Under the pieces are notes generated by a model. It did not search any database. It saw nothing but the letters and a program-made list of their open reading frames with translations, and was not told where the DNA came from. 64,000 bases of DNA from Paramecium tetraurelia (lineage: Eukaryota > Ciliophora > Oligohymenophorea > Peniculida > Parameciidae), in NCBI RefSeq assembly GCF_000165425.1, contig NW_001799366.1:146826-210825 (forward strand), in the 5' to 3' direction. Below are positions 23,617-34,103 of the stretch, piece by piece (within the stretch, counting starts at the first letter, position 1; the number at the start of each line of letters is the position of its first letter). Both the position numbers and the translations under genes were made by a program.

Positions 23617-25326
23617 ATGTTCCATTGGCCTTATAATTGCATTTTAATTATATAAAAAGTATTTATTATCTTGTTTTGCGTTTAATCAGTTATTCATAAA
23701 TTAATATTAAATAAATATTGAAATAATTTACGCCTTATCTAAAATTTATTATTAAAATTTAAATATAACTATGATTTACTTCTTTATTATGATAAATATT
23801 CACTTTTATTTTCAATTTAACACCAATATATAACTCCCTAAATTATCAAGCATTCACAAAAGTTGAAATATAATTCAAATTACCCAATTTAAAAGTGAAA
23901 TGTTCCTTATTTGAATAGCAAATTGCGTTTCTTTTAGATACATTTGAAGTTGTGTATATATCACATAACTATTAACGAATTATCTCCATTGTAAACACAT
24001 TTATCTTTTAAATAATGTTGAAATAATCTATTTTAAGTATTAATATAAAAAATTAATAAATAAATTAATTCGTTTTTACTCCTTTATAATCCTTATTCTC
24101 TCCAAACTGAAAAAGTATTTAAATATAGAATTAATGTTATCATTAATTACTTTACTATATTATTTATCATGAAAAATTCATGTTTTTTACTTATTCCTTA
24201 TCTCATTTTTAAAGAATTTTAGAATAAAGTTTCTATGTCAACAATGAAATAACATAGATTAGAATATTACCCACTTAAACATTAAATAATGGTGTATTAT
24301 TGATAAAATTATGACGATTTCTATCAACTTTTTCTATTACTCTTATTCTGATCTCCTTAAATTCTAAAATTTTAATTTATTCTCTTATTCTTCGTATTCT
24401 AAATATCATTATTGTTTTAGTTTTACATTGTTCCTAAACTGAAGCTTTTGAAAGTGCATAAATTTAGAGAAATTTCTCCAAGACTTTAAAGACATTTATT
24501 TCATGGAGATTATGCAAAACAAAAGTTAATTGAAGGATAATTTAAAATAATATCAAGTAATAGCAATTTGATATTAAATTAAGTTAAATAAGAGTGATCT
24601 CTAACGAAAGAGTTAATTTAACTACTATTTATATTTATCAGAGTAATTAAATATAAATTAAAACTAAATTTTTTGTTCAATATATTAATAAGGATTATAA
24701 TTTTTAATTTTACAAAAAATTATAGGATCAAAATAGTCACCTATTATTTATCCTATTATAAGTAGTGCTTTTGACTAAAACCGTCAGAATCACAGGTTTA
24801 AAGTACTTGTCGATAAATGAAAAATGATCAAGACGAAATATAAACAAAAGGTTTCATATAGAAATCACTCTTTATTAATTTTGCATTGTGGAAAAATTAT
24901 AAATGGGTTTTGCACCATACATAACAGATGAAAAATAATAATTGTTAGAAATACGAAAATATTTCCAATATTTTTTCAATTATATTAAAAGCTAATTATT
25001 CTTCAATATTTATTTTAATATATTAGACTTGGTTCATTTATAACTATTAAATTTTTTTGTTTTAAAGTACTTAAAATGAAAGATACCAATCAGTTTAGAA
25101 TATAATGATCACCCTTCCCTAAAATGTATCATCTACCAAGAGTGTATTTAATTTTCAATATTTAAATGCTTACATAAATTGGCAAATTTGAATTATTTGA
25201 AGGAATATGCTTATCAATCTCTTCAGAATTGCGAATTTACTTGATAGACTATAAAACAGTTAAATCAACTTGAAAAAATGAAAAATATATTTCTGTGAAA
25301 TAACAAAAAAAATCATTTAATAAATT
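23617..25326. other. Gene-poor AT-rich region, ~1.7 kb
   Basis: Longest stretch of the window without a confident gene. Apart from the broken frame at 24169-24597, all frames carry frequent TGA and no splice plan builds a protein. Long A/T runs are common. It could be a decayed gene region, a retained non-coding segment or an origin-like spacer; sequence alone does not tell. Confidence 0.5.
24169..24597 (+). pseudogene. Broken reading frame with in-frame TGA codons
   Basis: One frame from an ATG at 24169 to TGA at 24595 reads as protein at both ends (LEYYPLKHQIMVYY early, and KLLKVHKFREISPRL, FHGDYAKQKLIEGQF late), but two in-frame TGA codons interrupt it near 24301 and 24349. A 27-nt GTATTC...TTTTAG intron candidate lies just before the 3' part and does not remove them. 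I read it as a recent pseudogene; an unseen long intron is the alternative. Confidence 0.3.
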
Positions 25327-26923
25327 ATGAAGTAGAATAAATTGACTTCGAAATCCAAAAATTTGAATAGAACCTCATGCAATTTTCAGGACAATTACAA
25401 TTCATTTAATGTCTAGGACTAATAGTCAAATATACCTGATGCTGAATTTGAGAGTCTTAGTGGATTGCTTCGATCTTTGAATACAATTATAAACAAGATA
25501 ATTAATTACTTTTCACACAGTAGAATATATTCGAGTATTTTATTATAGGACTCACAAGATTTGTTAACTCAATTTTTCAGAGGTTTTCAAAGAATTCTAA
25601 TACTTGTCAGATTACACATTCACATAAAATTTATAACATGATAATGGAAAAAAAGAATATCAAGGAATTTCAAATCTATTTAGATAAGAGAGTTAAGATT
25701 TTGTGTAATATTATACATTCAAATGTTCTCAACGATAAATTGATAGATGAATCTAAATTGAGGGAATTAGTATTATAAAATAGGATTTCTGAATATATTG
25801 AAGAGTTGATTAACAAAAAAAGGTATTTCACAGCATATAAATTTATGAATGCATTCTAATATGAGACTGTTTCATATCAAGTAAGAAGAAATATTTATAA
25901 TAGGAATTAGTGCATGAGATGAATATGAATGATATGAAGTTATAAACTAAGATTATAAAGGAGTAACGTTTAGATATAGCAGATAATCAAAAGGTTGTAA
26001 ATCATTTAAACAACGAAGCTTTGAAATTTTTTATTTTTGTATAAAATCTTTAATACAATAGAAAGCGGAACTACCAATAGAGAAAGTGGAAGAACTATTC
26101 TTAGGAGATGATAGCAAATTGTAATTTTTGGTTGAGAACTATTATAAAACAAATAAAGAAATGACTGTTGAAATAGCAAAAAGAAATAATATCAAAGTGT
26201 AAGATCCTTTGATTTAAAGGGAGATTGATGATTGCAATTGTGTTAGTCAAAATGCATTATTACAAAATGATGCCTTCTGTATTAAATGTATCTATATTCT
26301 TAGTGCCATCAGAGATAATATTACAGCCGAAGAAAATTGATCAGTATGTACGTCTAAGTGATTTCAAAATTTTTAACGAAGATGTTGTTTTGATTGAGGA
26401 TGAAGAAGCATTGGATGATGAAATCATAGATCAAATTTTAAAGGCATCTTAAACTGGGATTGATACAGAAAGTTATTAAGATATTCCTCAAAATACATTT
26501 TCAGCTAAAAATTAAGTTTGTTTATTTTAGATAGCTTTACCAAATAAGATTTACTTATTGAACACAACTAATCTTGTGAATAGTATCAAGTATCAACAGT
26601 TTCTGGTGTAATATGCAAGTAGTGATTGCTTAAAAATTGGATAAAATATCAAAATGGATTTTTTGTGTTTATTAGTTTAGATTGGAAAATAGGATGTAGA
26701 TTTAAGGAACTTTATTGAGTTATCTCAGTTGTTTAGATAGAAATATCCAGATGAAAAGAAGACTAATTTATCATTCTAATGTTAAAGGTTATTGGGGAAA
26801 GAATTGGATAAAGTAGAATAAATATCACATTGGCAAAAGAGACCATTAAGAAGTGCTTAAATTCATTATGCAGCACTGGATGCTATCATTTGTTTGCATC
26901 TTTATAATCACTATATACAATGA
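25327..26923 (+). CDS. DEDD-family 3'-5' exonuclease (RNase D/WRN-exo/EXD type, 498 aa)
   Basis: Four introns (29, 23, 23, 25 nt) give 498 residues. The last ~165 residues form a 3'-5' exonuclease domain: motif I GIDTE (Asp near residue 346), then VCLFQIALPNKIYLL, motif II KIGQNIKMDFLCL, and motif III HYAALDAIICLHLY with the Tyr-x3-Asp of DEDDy enzymes. The hallmark LLGKELDKVEQISHWQKRPL also matches RNase D/EXD proteins. These hydrolyse RNA or DNA from the 3' end. The N-terminal ~340 residues are helical and charged, as in EXD3/Mut-7 proteins, but homology there is not evident. All four metal ligands appear intact. Confidence 0.8.
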
Positions 26924-27135
26924 TTTTATAAATATTGTATTTTTGTTATGTTTACTAAATTCAAAAAAAATTATGTTTTATAATTGTATTAAATGGATAT
27001 AAGAATAAAACTACTTGATTTCTTTTGAGACTTCAATTTTTAAAATATTAATAAATCACTTTTAAAAAGATTTATTAAAAAAGAATTATGGTAATAATTT
27101 AAATGTGTGATTATTTATAAACATGAAAATCTTGC

Positions 27136-29533
27136 TCAAATAAGTTTGATTGTTTAAAGCTTTTCAATAATTTCTTCATTTTAAGTTTCTTATATAATTT
27201 GCATTAATTAATTAAATTTTTATTGATGAAGAATAGCCAACTTTTCTTGATCCTTCTATGCCTATCTTAAAACATGATTTTCTTTGGACAATGCTTTGAA
27301 CATTTCTTATATATTATCACTGAAATTATAAATTCTAATCATACCTTGTGTATTGACATTAAGGATGTATTTAATATGCATCATTTGATTCTAAAGAGTA
27401 ATAGAGGAAATATTCTTTCCAGAAAGTAACTGATTTGCCAGTAAATGAGTCTGGAATAATGACATCTAGATCAATTGATTATGGATTTTTATAGAAAGCA
27501 TTGATATACTTGTCTTTTTGTTTCATGATCCAAGACCATATAGAGACAGTTTGTTCCATGATTTTTTGTTTTTGAATTTCCTAAGAGTAAATAAATAGTA
27601 AGAGATACCAAAAAGGAATCGCATAAGAATGTTCCAAATAATGAAGTTAAGTGATGATATGCCAAATCAAATAGTAGTTTGCCATTGAATTCAAAAGACA
27701 GTGGATACAATTGCTGCATTTAATAGACACAGTCTAAGAATTGTAAGAAGATAGGAGATCTGGAATCCTCGTTACTTTATTTATTGCCAATAGCAGATCG
27801 TTGACAGAATTGATGTCCACTGTTGATCCACTCTTTTTAAATCAGAATCATGAATCCTTCAATCGTTCTATATTATCCATCGATCATAATAGAGACAAGA
27901 GAAGTCAATTAAGCAGTTCTATCCCACCCATCACTACAATGAACCAACACATTGATTTTCTCTCTGGTCATTGTGATTGCTATTTTTGCAGACCCTTTGA
28001 TGATGGCCACGATGTGATCATACCACTATGACTACTCCAACTATGATAGAAATTGAACGTTTTCACTTAAATTTATTTGAAATTAGATACTTAAATGCTG
28101 CCTTCAACAATTTGGTTTATGAATCTCTTACTTTATGTATGTTGTGAATATCCAAGAAGTCTATGCTACATCTTCTATAAAAAAGAGTATTCTCATATCC
28201 TTTGCCGGCCACCTATTATCCAATAGCATTAATGTGAGGTCTTGCATCATAGATCCTTAATCGAGTTTCCTTCTCTTCGTATTGACTCTCCTGCTCATCA
28301 ACAGTCTAAAAAGACATATATTTCAAATAGCATTCATCCTCAGTGGATCTGTTCTATCCAATTCCGGTTCTGCATTATGAACATCTCCACATTGATATCA
28401 CTTTTCCATTTATTGGAAATGCATAAGAGAGTATGGGTATTCTTTCTTTAGATCTAAATTTGGCTGTTTTTTAAATACAATCTAAATCTGCCTTTGCTGG
28501 TACAACTAATCTATTATAATAGGTTGAACAAATGATGCCATTCTCATTATTTAGATATTTAAACAATCCATTCTGATTTTGAGAATTCTCTTGTAAGATA
28601 TTAATTCCCATTCTTTCAAAATCCTTTTCAATGTTGAATACCTTCCATCCTTAGTATTCAGTTTCTAAATTGGAGAATTCCTTGTAATATGAGAATGCAA
28701 ATAAAGTCTATTTATTTAAGGTGAAAGCATTCTTATTGATGACATTAAATATGCTATTACAATCGTCATTCTGCTCCCTCAAAAATCTATATTTGAACCA
28801 TCTCCCATCCTTACATGAGATCTCAATGAAATTGGCATCATTTTGCTTCCTATCCATAGTCTTGTCTACCTTGATTATTAGAGTGTAAGGAACGTAAAAA
28901 TAATCCTTTCTAAAATCCTTTGGGAATTTATCAGGTAAAAACACAATCTATATTTGTAGGTCAGTTGAATTACTTAATAATTTGTTGCTACAATGATTCC
29001 CTAAAATTATTGAGAGCCAATTGAGCATATTCCTCTGAGTTCCTATAAAGCTATTTCTCCAGGTTGTACAATCTCCAGTCCAATGCTCTTAATGTCACGT
29101 GTTGTATAGGTCTACACAATATTAGTTTGTATGATTTCTGGCTCATTCTAATCAGTTGGTTATCTTTAACCTTACTACGTGGGTTATGGTTGAGTTGTGG
29201 TGTTTCTAAAAAATAATTTCTAATATTGTTGAATGTATTACTCTTGGGGCATCCAGCATCTAGCCTATCTATCCAAATACGGATTGTGGTTATTGATTGA
29301 GTTATTGCTATTATGAATAAACAGGCTATTATTATTATTGAGTGGTTGGCTATTGTATATTAACAATTCCTCCAGATTGAGCCAACACTAATAAATATGA
29401 TTGAGGATATGTTACTTCTTTCCTCCTCTTGGAGTTGTTTCTCAAACTCTTTTGCTCTACTATTCTTTTGATTGTTTTGTGCCTACTGCTATTGCTCAGG
29501 TTTCTATGTAGAGCGTCCAAGTGGATTGTTCAT
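27136..29533 (-). CDS. Myotubularin-family phosphoinositide 3-phosphatase (747 aa)
   Basis: Six introns (28, 22, 26, 25, 28, 25 nt) give exactly 748 codons including stop. A Gln-rich N-terminus is followed by a GRAM/PH-like region (GLEIVQPGEIALQELRG, GIIVATNYQIVFLPDKF) and a full myotubularin phosphatase domain: FRSKERIPILSYAF, WRCSQCRTG, IYDARPHINAIG, and the catalytic VLVHCSDGWDRTAQL near residue 499. Cys and Arg of the CX5R loop are both present, so it should be active, removing the 3-phosphate from PI3P and PI(3,5)P2 on endosomes and phagosomes. A C-terminal coiled coil (about the last 60 residues) matches the dimerising tail of the family. Ser/Gln linkers are ciliate-specific. Confidence 0.92.
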
Positions 29534-29548
29534 TAATTATTAATTTTA

Positions 29549-30661
29549 ATGAAAAAGGGGTTTAAAATAGAGTATAACTTCGAAACCGTGTAGATATGGG
29601 AGGAATCCATTGAAGCTTTGCAATTGTATGATCCCAACTATGTACATTTTATGATGATCTAGAAATAAATTCAAATCAAGCCGCAGAATTTGATTGAGTA
29701 TGTTCTAAATACAATTGAATTGATGGCTCAAGTGCGTGGGTACAATCAAGATAGCTTTATAATTGCCTTGATTAATTATTGTGTAACATGTTCATCATAA
29801 ACATTCAAAAGGACAGAACAAAAAAGAAATCAAAATCCTTTATGACTGGGTTCATTAATTCATTTAAAGAATAAATTAGTGATCCTGAATTGTCTTATTT
29901 CACTCATTTGTTGGATCCAAACAAATTGACTGAGAAAACCCCTTCGATGTTTAAATTCTATCTAAAGGTTCGAAAATACATATACACCAATTACGTTAAT
30001 CCTCGAGAATCGTATATCAAGCCTATCAAATTCGATGATTGGGTCACTGTTGTCTCCAAGTTTTTGGATAATGCCTCAATTCCCATCATTGGTAACAGGA
30101 TAAGGGATGAATTGAACAACAACAGCACTGAGAAAGTGTTCAAAAATACGTATGATTATGTTGCATTTACTAAAAGATTAGTATATAACCAATAGAGTTA
30201 TTGATATTTTGCTACGAAGTCTACGAGAAATAACAGTTGGAACAAGCCTAAAGGTCAAATTAAGAATAGCTTCAGAAGGAGGAGTCTGTAGTTGAACAAT
30301 AACAAAAACGTTAGACTGCTTAATAATTGGCATATAAAATGATAATGCCTAATACTGTACAAAAAGTACAAGAAGACAAGCATTCCGATTCATAACAGAA
30401 AGCTAAGTTCATTGAGGTCATCAAAATGCATGAGAATCTGGCTTATAATTACAAGATTTTGGCCAATAATATCTCTGATACATAAGATATCGTGGGTCAA
30501 TTGATTCAGAAGGTAATCTGTTTAAATTAACTAAGAATTAAAATTTTGATTTTGATGATGACTTCATCCAGTAATTGGAACAAGTGGTCAATTTTAAGTC
30601 ATTTAGCAAGAATGATGCAATAAAAGAGTTAGAAGATTCAAATATATATGATTTTATATGA
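29549..30661 (+). CDS. Helical protein with coiled-coil C-terminus, unknown (342 aa)
   Basis: Three introns (29, 32, 23 nt) give 342 residues. The N-terminal two thirds are helical (VQIWEESIEALQLYDPNY, LIEYVLNTIELMAQVRGY, MFKFYLKVRKYIYTNY, IELLIFCYEVYEKQQLEQ), followed by a Gln/Glu-rich coiled coil and an acidic end (FDFDDDFIQQLEQ). Two of the introns end in AAG. The start codon is 15 bp from the divergent myotubularin start, so the two genes must share a promoter. The helical start recalls VHS/ENTH-type adaptors, but I see no diagnostic motif. Confidence 0.6.
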
Positions 30662-30746
30662 AAATAATTATGACATACAAAAATTGAAATGGATATTTGT
30701 AAATTTAAACTAATTTTAATATTTATTCATGTATCTGTATTCAGAA

Positions 30747-31034
30747 TCAAAATGTTTGACAGCAGGATTCTGCTGGTTCTTCATAGTTAGAATTGTATTG
30801 TTTCCAATTTTCTACAATAAATACTTAATTAAAGTTGGTTGAAATGCGAAAACGTTTCAACTTCGATGTGCTGTTCTTACCTTATTTTTTCAGTATGCCT
30901 TTAAGGTTCTAACTTCTTTGACTTGAGATGACAAGATTTTCTTAATTATGTTGACTATCCTCAAATTAATCATAATCAGGAGGTATTAGAGATCTCGTTC
31001 TAAGGGAATCTATTGCATGCACTTTCTTTGACAT
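30747..31034 (-). CDS. Small protein with KGILKK motif, possible PP1 inhibitor-2-like
   Basis: A single exon of 95 residues from ATG at 31034 to TGA at 30747-30749. It contains NLKGILKKQGKN, close to the KGILKN motif by which inhibitor-2 contacts protein phosphatase 1, a basic SKLKRFRIS, then VFIVENWKQYN and a cysteine pair near the end. A function as a PP1 regulator is inferred from the one motif; the other conserved inhibitor-2 segments (such as the HYNEG helix) are not evident. The gene lies between two plus-strand genes. Confidence 0.35.
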
Positions 31035-31089
31035 TGTAGAGTTGAGTACTGAGAATTAGAGATAATGAAAAATATTAAATTTTAATAAA

Positions 31090-32516
31090 ATGAAGGGGAG
31101 AATTGACTCATAAGGTAGTAAAGTAAAATTATTGAATAAAAGTAGAGTAGCAAGAGATAATTGGAGATGGAGAGGTTGGTGTAGAGACCAGAAATAGGAT
31201 TAGCCACTTTAGGTTAAATGTTTAAAAACTATTCATAATAGTTAGGAGGATTGGAAAATGGTAAGTCTATGATTGAAATAACATAGGCAAGATAACCAAG
31301 TTGGAATTTCGTAAGTTCTTAATATTTGAATAAATATGCTTCCTATTTAATTCTACCGGACTAGCTTTGAGTATGTTGGAATATAATCTGGAATTCGAAG
31401 AGGAAAGATGGATATCCATATGGTTGTTGTGGATGATCCTAATATTTACCATACTGCTGCTGGTTTTCACAGTTTTAAGATATGAATAACATATGAATTG
31501 GTAGAAATCTAGGAATTTGTTGACCAAAAGGGAAAGATTATGGCAGACAGATTTATGGTATCCAATGTTGATAGAATTGTCAATATATTTGATTATCCCC
31601 TACCCATTCTTAAGAGGGATAAGAGTGTATTTTTACAACAATTTTTAAGAAGCCACAGCTTACTATCATGTTAATGAAATTCTTGAATTGTTTATGTTAT
31701 CAAGAACAGTATTCCTTTTTAGAAGTCTTTTGGCTTAAACTTTTTGGTATAGTAACAGAACTCAAAGAGTGTGTGCCTTATATGCATGTGAAGGTAATTA
31801 TATGTTTGTGGCTAAATCCTTAATGCGAACTTCTCCATACACTGCATAATCAATAGCTATGACATCATTAATTCTTGTTTTCGCTTAAGCTGTGAGAATC
31901 AGTGAGAATCCCTTGGCTAGGAATGATCAGAATAATAATAATCTTGGCAAATATGACAATGCGGTTTGGAACATTGTTATATCAATCACAACAGTTGGAT
32001 ATGGTGACTTTTATACCAGAACAGATTTGGGGAGATTTGTGATATTTGTTGTTTGTGTGCTTGGAATCTTTGTCATTTCTCTCATGGTTGTCACTTTAAT
32101 CACTTCCTTAGAGACTTCTTCTTTGGAATCTCATGCAATAACTGTTTTGGAGAGAATTTAACTCAGAGAATAAATGGCCAAATCAGCTTCAATGGTAATC
32201 ATGTACTCTTTAAGGATTGTGGTTGCATTAAAGTATAAATTTATCATATCAGTAAAATAGGAAAGGGAATTTAAATAAGCTTTAATTCAGATAACTGATT
32301 CTCAATTTAAGATATAATCTGAATGAATTTAAGATAAATAGAAGATAATATAGAAATAAACAGGATGTTGGTAGTATGAATGAGGAAATTACCAATCAAT
32401 TTAGTCTTTTAAGATCTGATTTTACTGGAGCCATTGAAAAACAAAAATCTATATTTGTTTAGAATGCAGATATCATGAATAAATTAGGATTAGAAACTAA
32501 GCAATTTCAATTGTGA
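31090..32516 (+). CDS. SK-type (small-conductance Ca2+-activated) potassium channel (449 aa)
   Basis: Three introns (23, 26, 28 nt) give 450 codons. Several hydrophobic segments precede the pore (WLLWMILIFTILLLVFTVL, ELSIYLIIPYPFLRG, TSLILVFAQAVRI), then the selectivity filter SITTVGYGDFY near residue 287 and the final helix IFVVCVLGIFVISLMVV. After it comes SLESHAITVLERIQLREQMAKSA and later LNKLQFRQLILNLRYNLNEF, which match the calmodulin-binding tail of SK channels. No run of Arg every third residue is seen in the S4 place. Such channels hyperpolarise the cell when Ca2+ enters and are known to shape ciliary beating behaviour in ciliates; that role here is an inference. Confidence 0.85.
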
Positions 32517-32563
32517 TATTTTATATCTATTTAATTAATTATAAAGAGATAAATTAATTAAGA

Positions 32564-34065
32564 ATGTAAAATAACATATTTGAGCCAGCCACAACGGATC
32601 TCAACACAATTCAGAAATTTCAATTACACTCCAAATTTCTATCCAAAAATAATGTTCCTGTCGAAATTATGTCCTATCAAAATCTATTATTTAAAAAGGT
32701 AGTTCTAGATATTATCTCTAGTCTCAAAAATCATTTAAAATGACAAAACTTAATTGCACTTTGAGATATTAAATCAAACATGAATCCACTTCCATTATTT
32801 TAAGATTAGAAAAAGATGATTGCAAATTCAAAGAATATTTATTTCTAGATAAGTCTGAACCTTGGGAATTAAAATTAAAATCCTAAATTCCCCAATTGGA
32901 TTATTAAACCTATTATGAACTTGAGAAATTGATAGGAAGTGGAAGTTTTGCTTCCGTTTACATGGCTAAACGCAAAGCTGATGGTATTAAATTAGCCATC
33001 AAAGCCTTTCTTAAGAAAATGCTTATCCAGAAAGATCCTGATAAATGGAGAGTATTTCATTCTAACATATGACTTAATAGGAAACCATTGATAATGAAAT
33101 GAAGGTCATGAAATCCTTAGATCACACCAGTATATTAAAATGCTACGATCACTTTGAAAACAGAGCTCAATGCTACATCGTAATGGATTTGGCAAGAGGA
33201 GGAACTCTGGAACAAGGATTAAAGAAGTTGGAAGAGCCTTTGCCTTTCCTGACTGCCAAAGTGATATTCAGATAAATAGTTGAAGCAATCAAACATATGC
33301 ATGAACGAGGATACATGCATCGAGATCTAAAGCCAAGCAATATCCTCCTTAAGAGACCCATGGTATTGAAGTAATTTTCATTGATTGCATAAACTGATCC
33401 TAATATAGTAGTCAGTGACTTTGGAGTAAGTTCAGAAATTAAGAAAGATATGGATATTGGAAAATACTGTGGATCTCCAGGTTTCATGGCTCCTGAAGTA
33501 ATTCTCTGTGAAACTAACAAAAATTTAACTTATGATGAGAAATGTGATATCTTTAGTTTGGGATGCATTTTATATAGATTGTAATATATACTCTTAATTT
33601 AGAATCACAAATAAACCATTATTTAATGGGTAAAATTCATTAGCCATGAAATAGTAGAATAAAGAATGTAATCTAGATTGGACTAAGATTCACGAAGAAC
33701 TATATTAGAATTAAGCCTTGACCAATTTATTAAGCAAAATGTTATCCCAAGATCCCAGACAGAGACCATCATGCGAAGAAATATTAAATAGCAAGATCTT
33801 ATAAGTCTAGTTGGATAATGATGGCTGTCCATTATTTATCAATTACAAGAAACCTAAGTCTTCCTCTATATAGTAAATAAAGACTGCCAGGCCATCGATT
33901 AAATCAATTAGCAACTCTAAATTACCATAGTTATCACCTAATCATTTTACTTTTAATAATCATAACAATAATAACCATAACAATAATCATACTAACAAAA
34001 GATCAGGCAATTTTTTATTACCACCTATTAATAGTAGATTATAGACTGAATAAAGCTAATATTGA
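32564..34065 (+). CDS. Serine/threonine protein kinase (475 aa)
   Basis: Three introns (23, 29, 22 nt) give 475 residues. An N-terminal ~110-residue region is unassigned. The kinase domain is complete: IGSGSFASVYMAK, ATP-binding Lys in LAIKAFLKK, HRDLKPSNILL, VVSDFGVSS, GSPGFMAPEVI, DIFSLGCILY and a closing RQRPSCEEIL. The DFG and HRD residues are intact, so it should be active. A ~110-residue tail is Asn/His/Ser-rich (for example a run of NNHNNNNHNNNH). The insert around residues 245-265 is an extension between subdomains VIb and VII. Family placement (CAMK- or NEK-like) is open. Confidence 0.85.
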
Positions 34066-34103
34066 TTAATATATACTAAATAATAATAATCTATTAACAA
34101 AAA

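Noticed and set aside
23617..25326. Idea that TGA encodes selenocysteine in the 24.2-24.4 kb frame
   Set aside because: No SECIS-like hairpin is evident and the surrounding sequence does not resemble a known selenoprotein.
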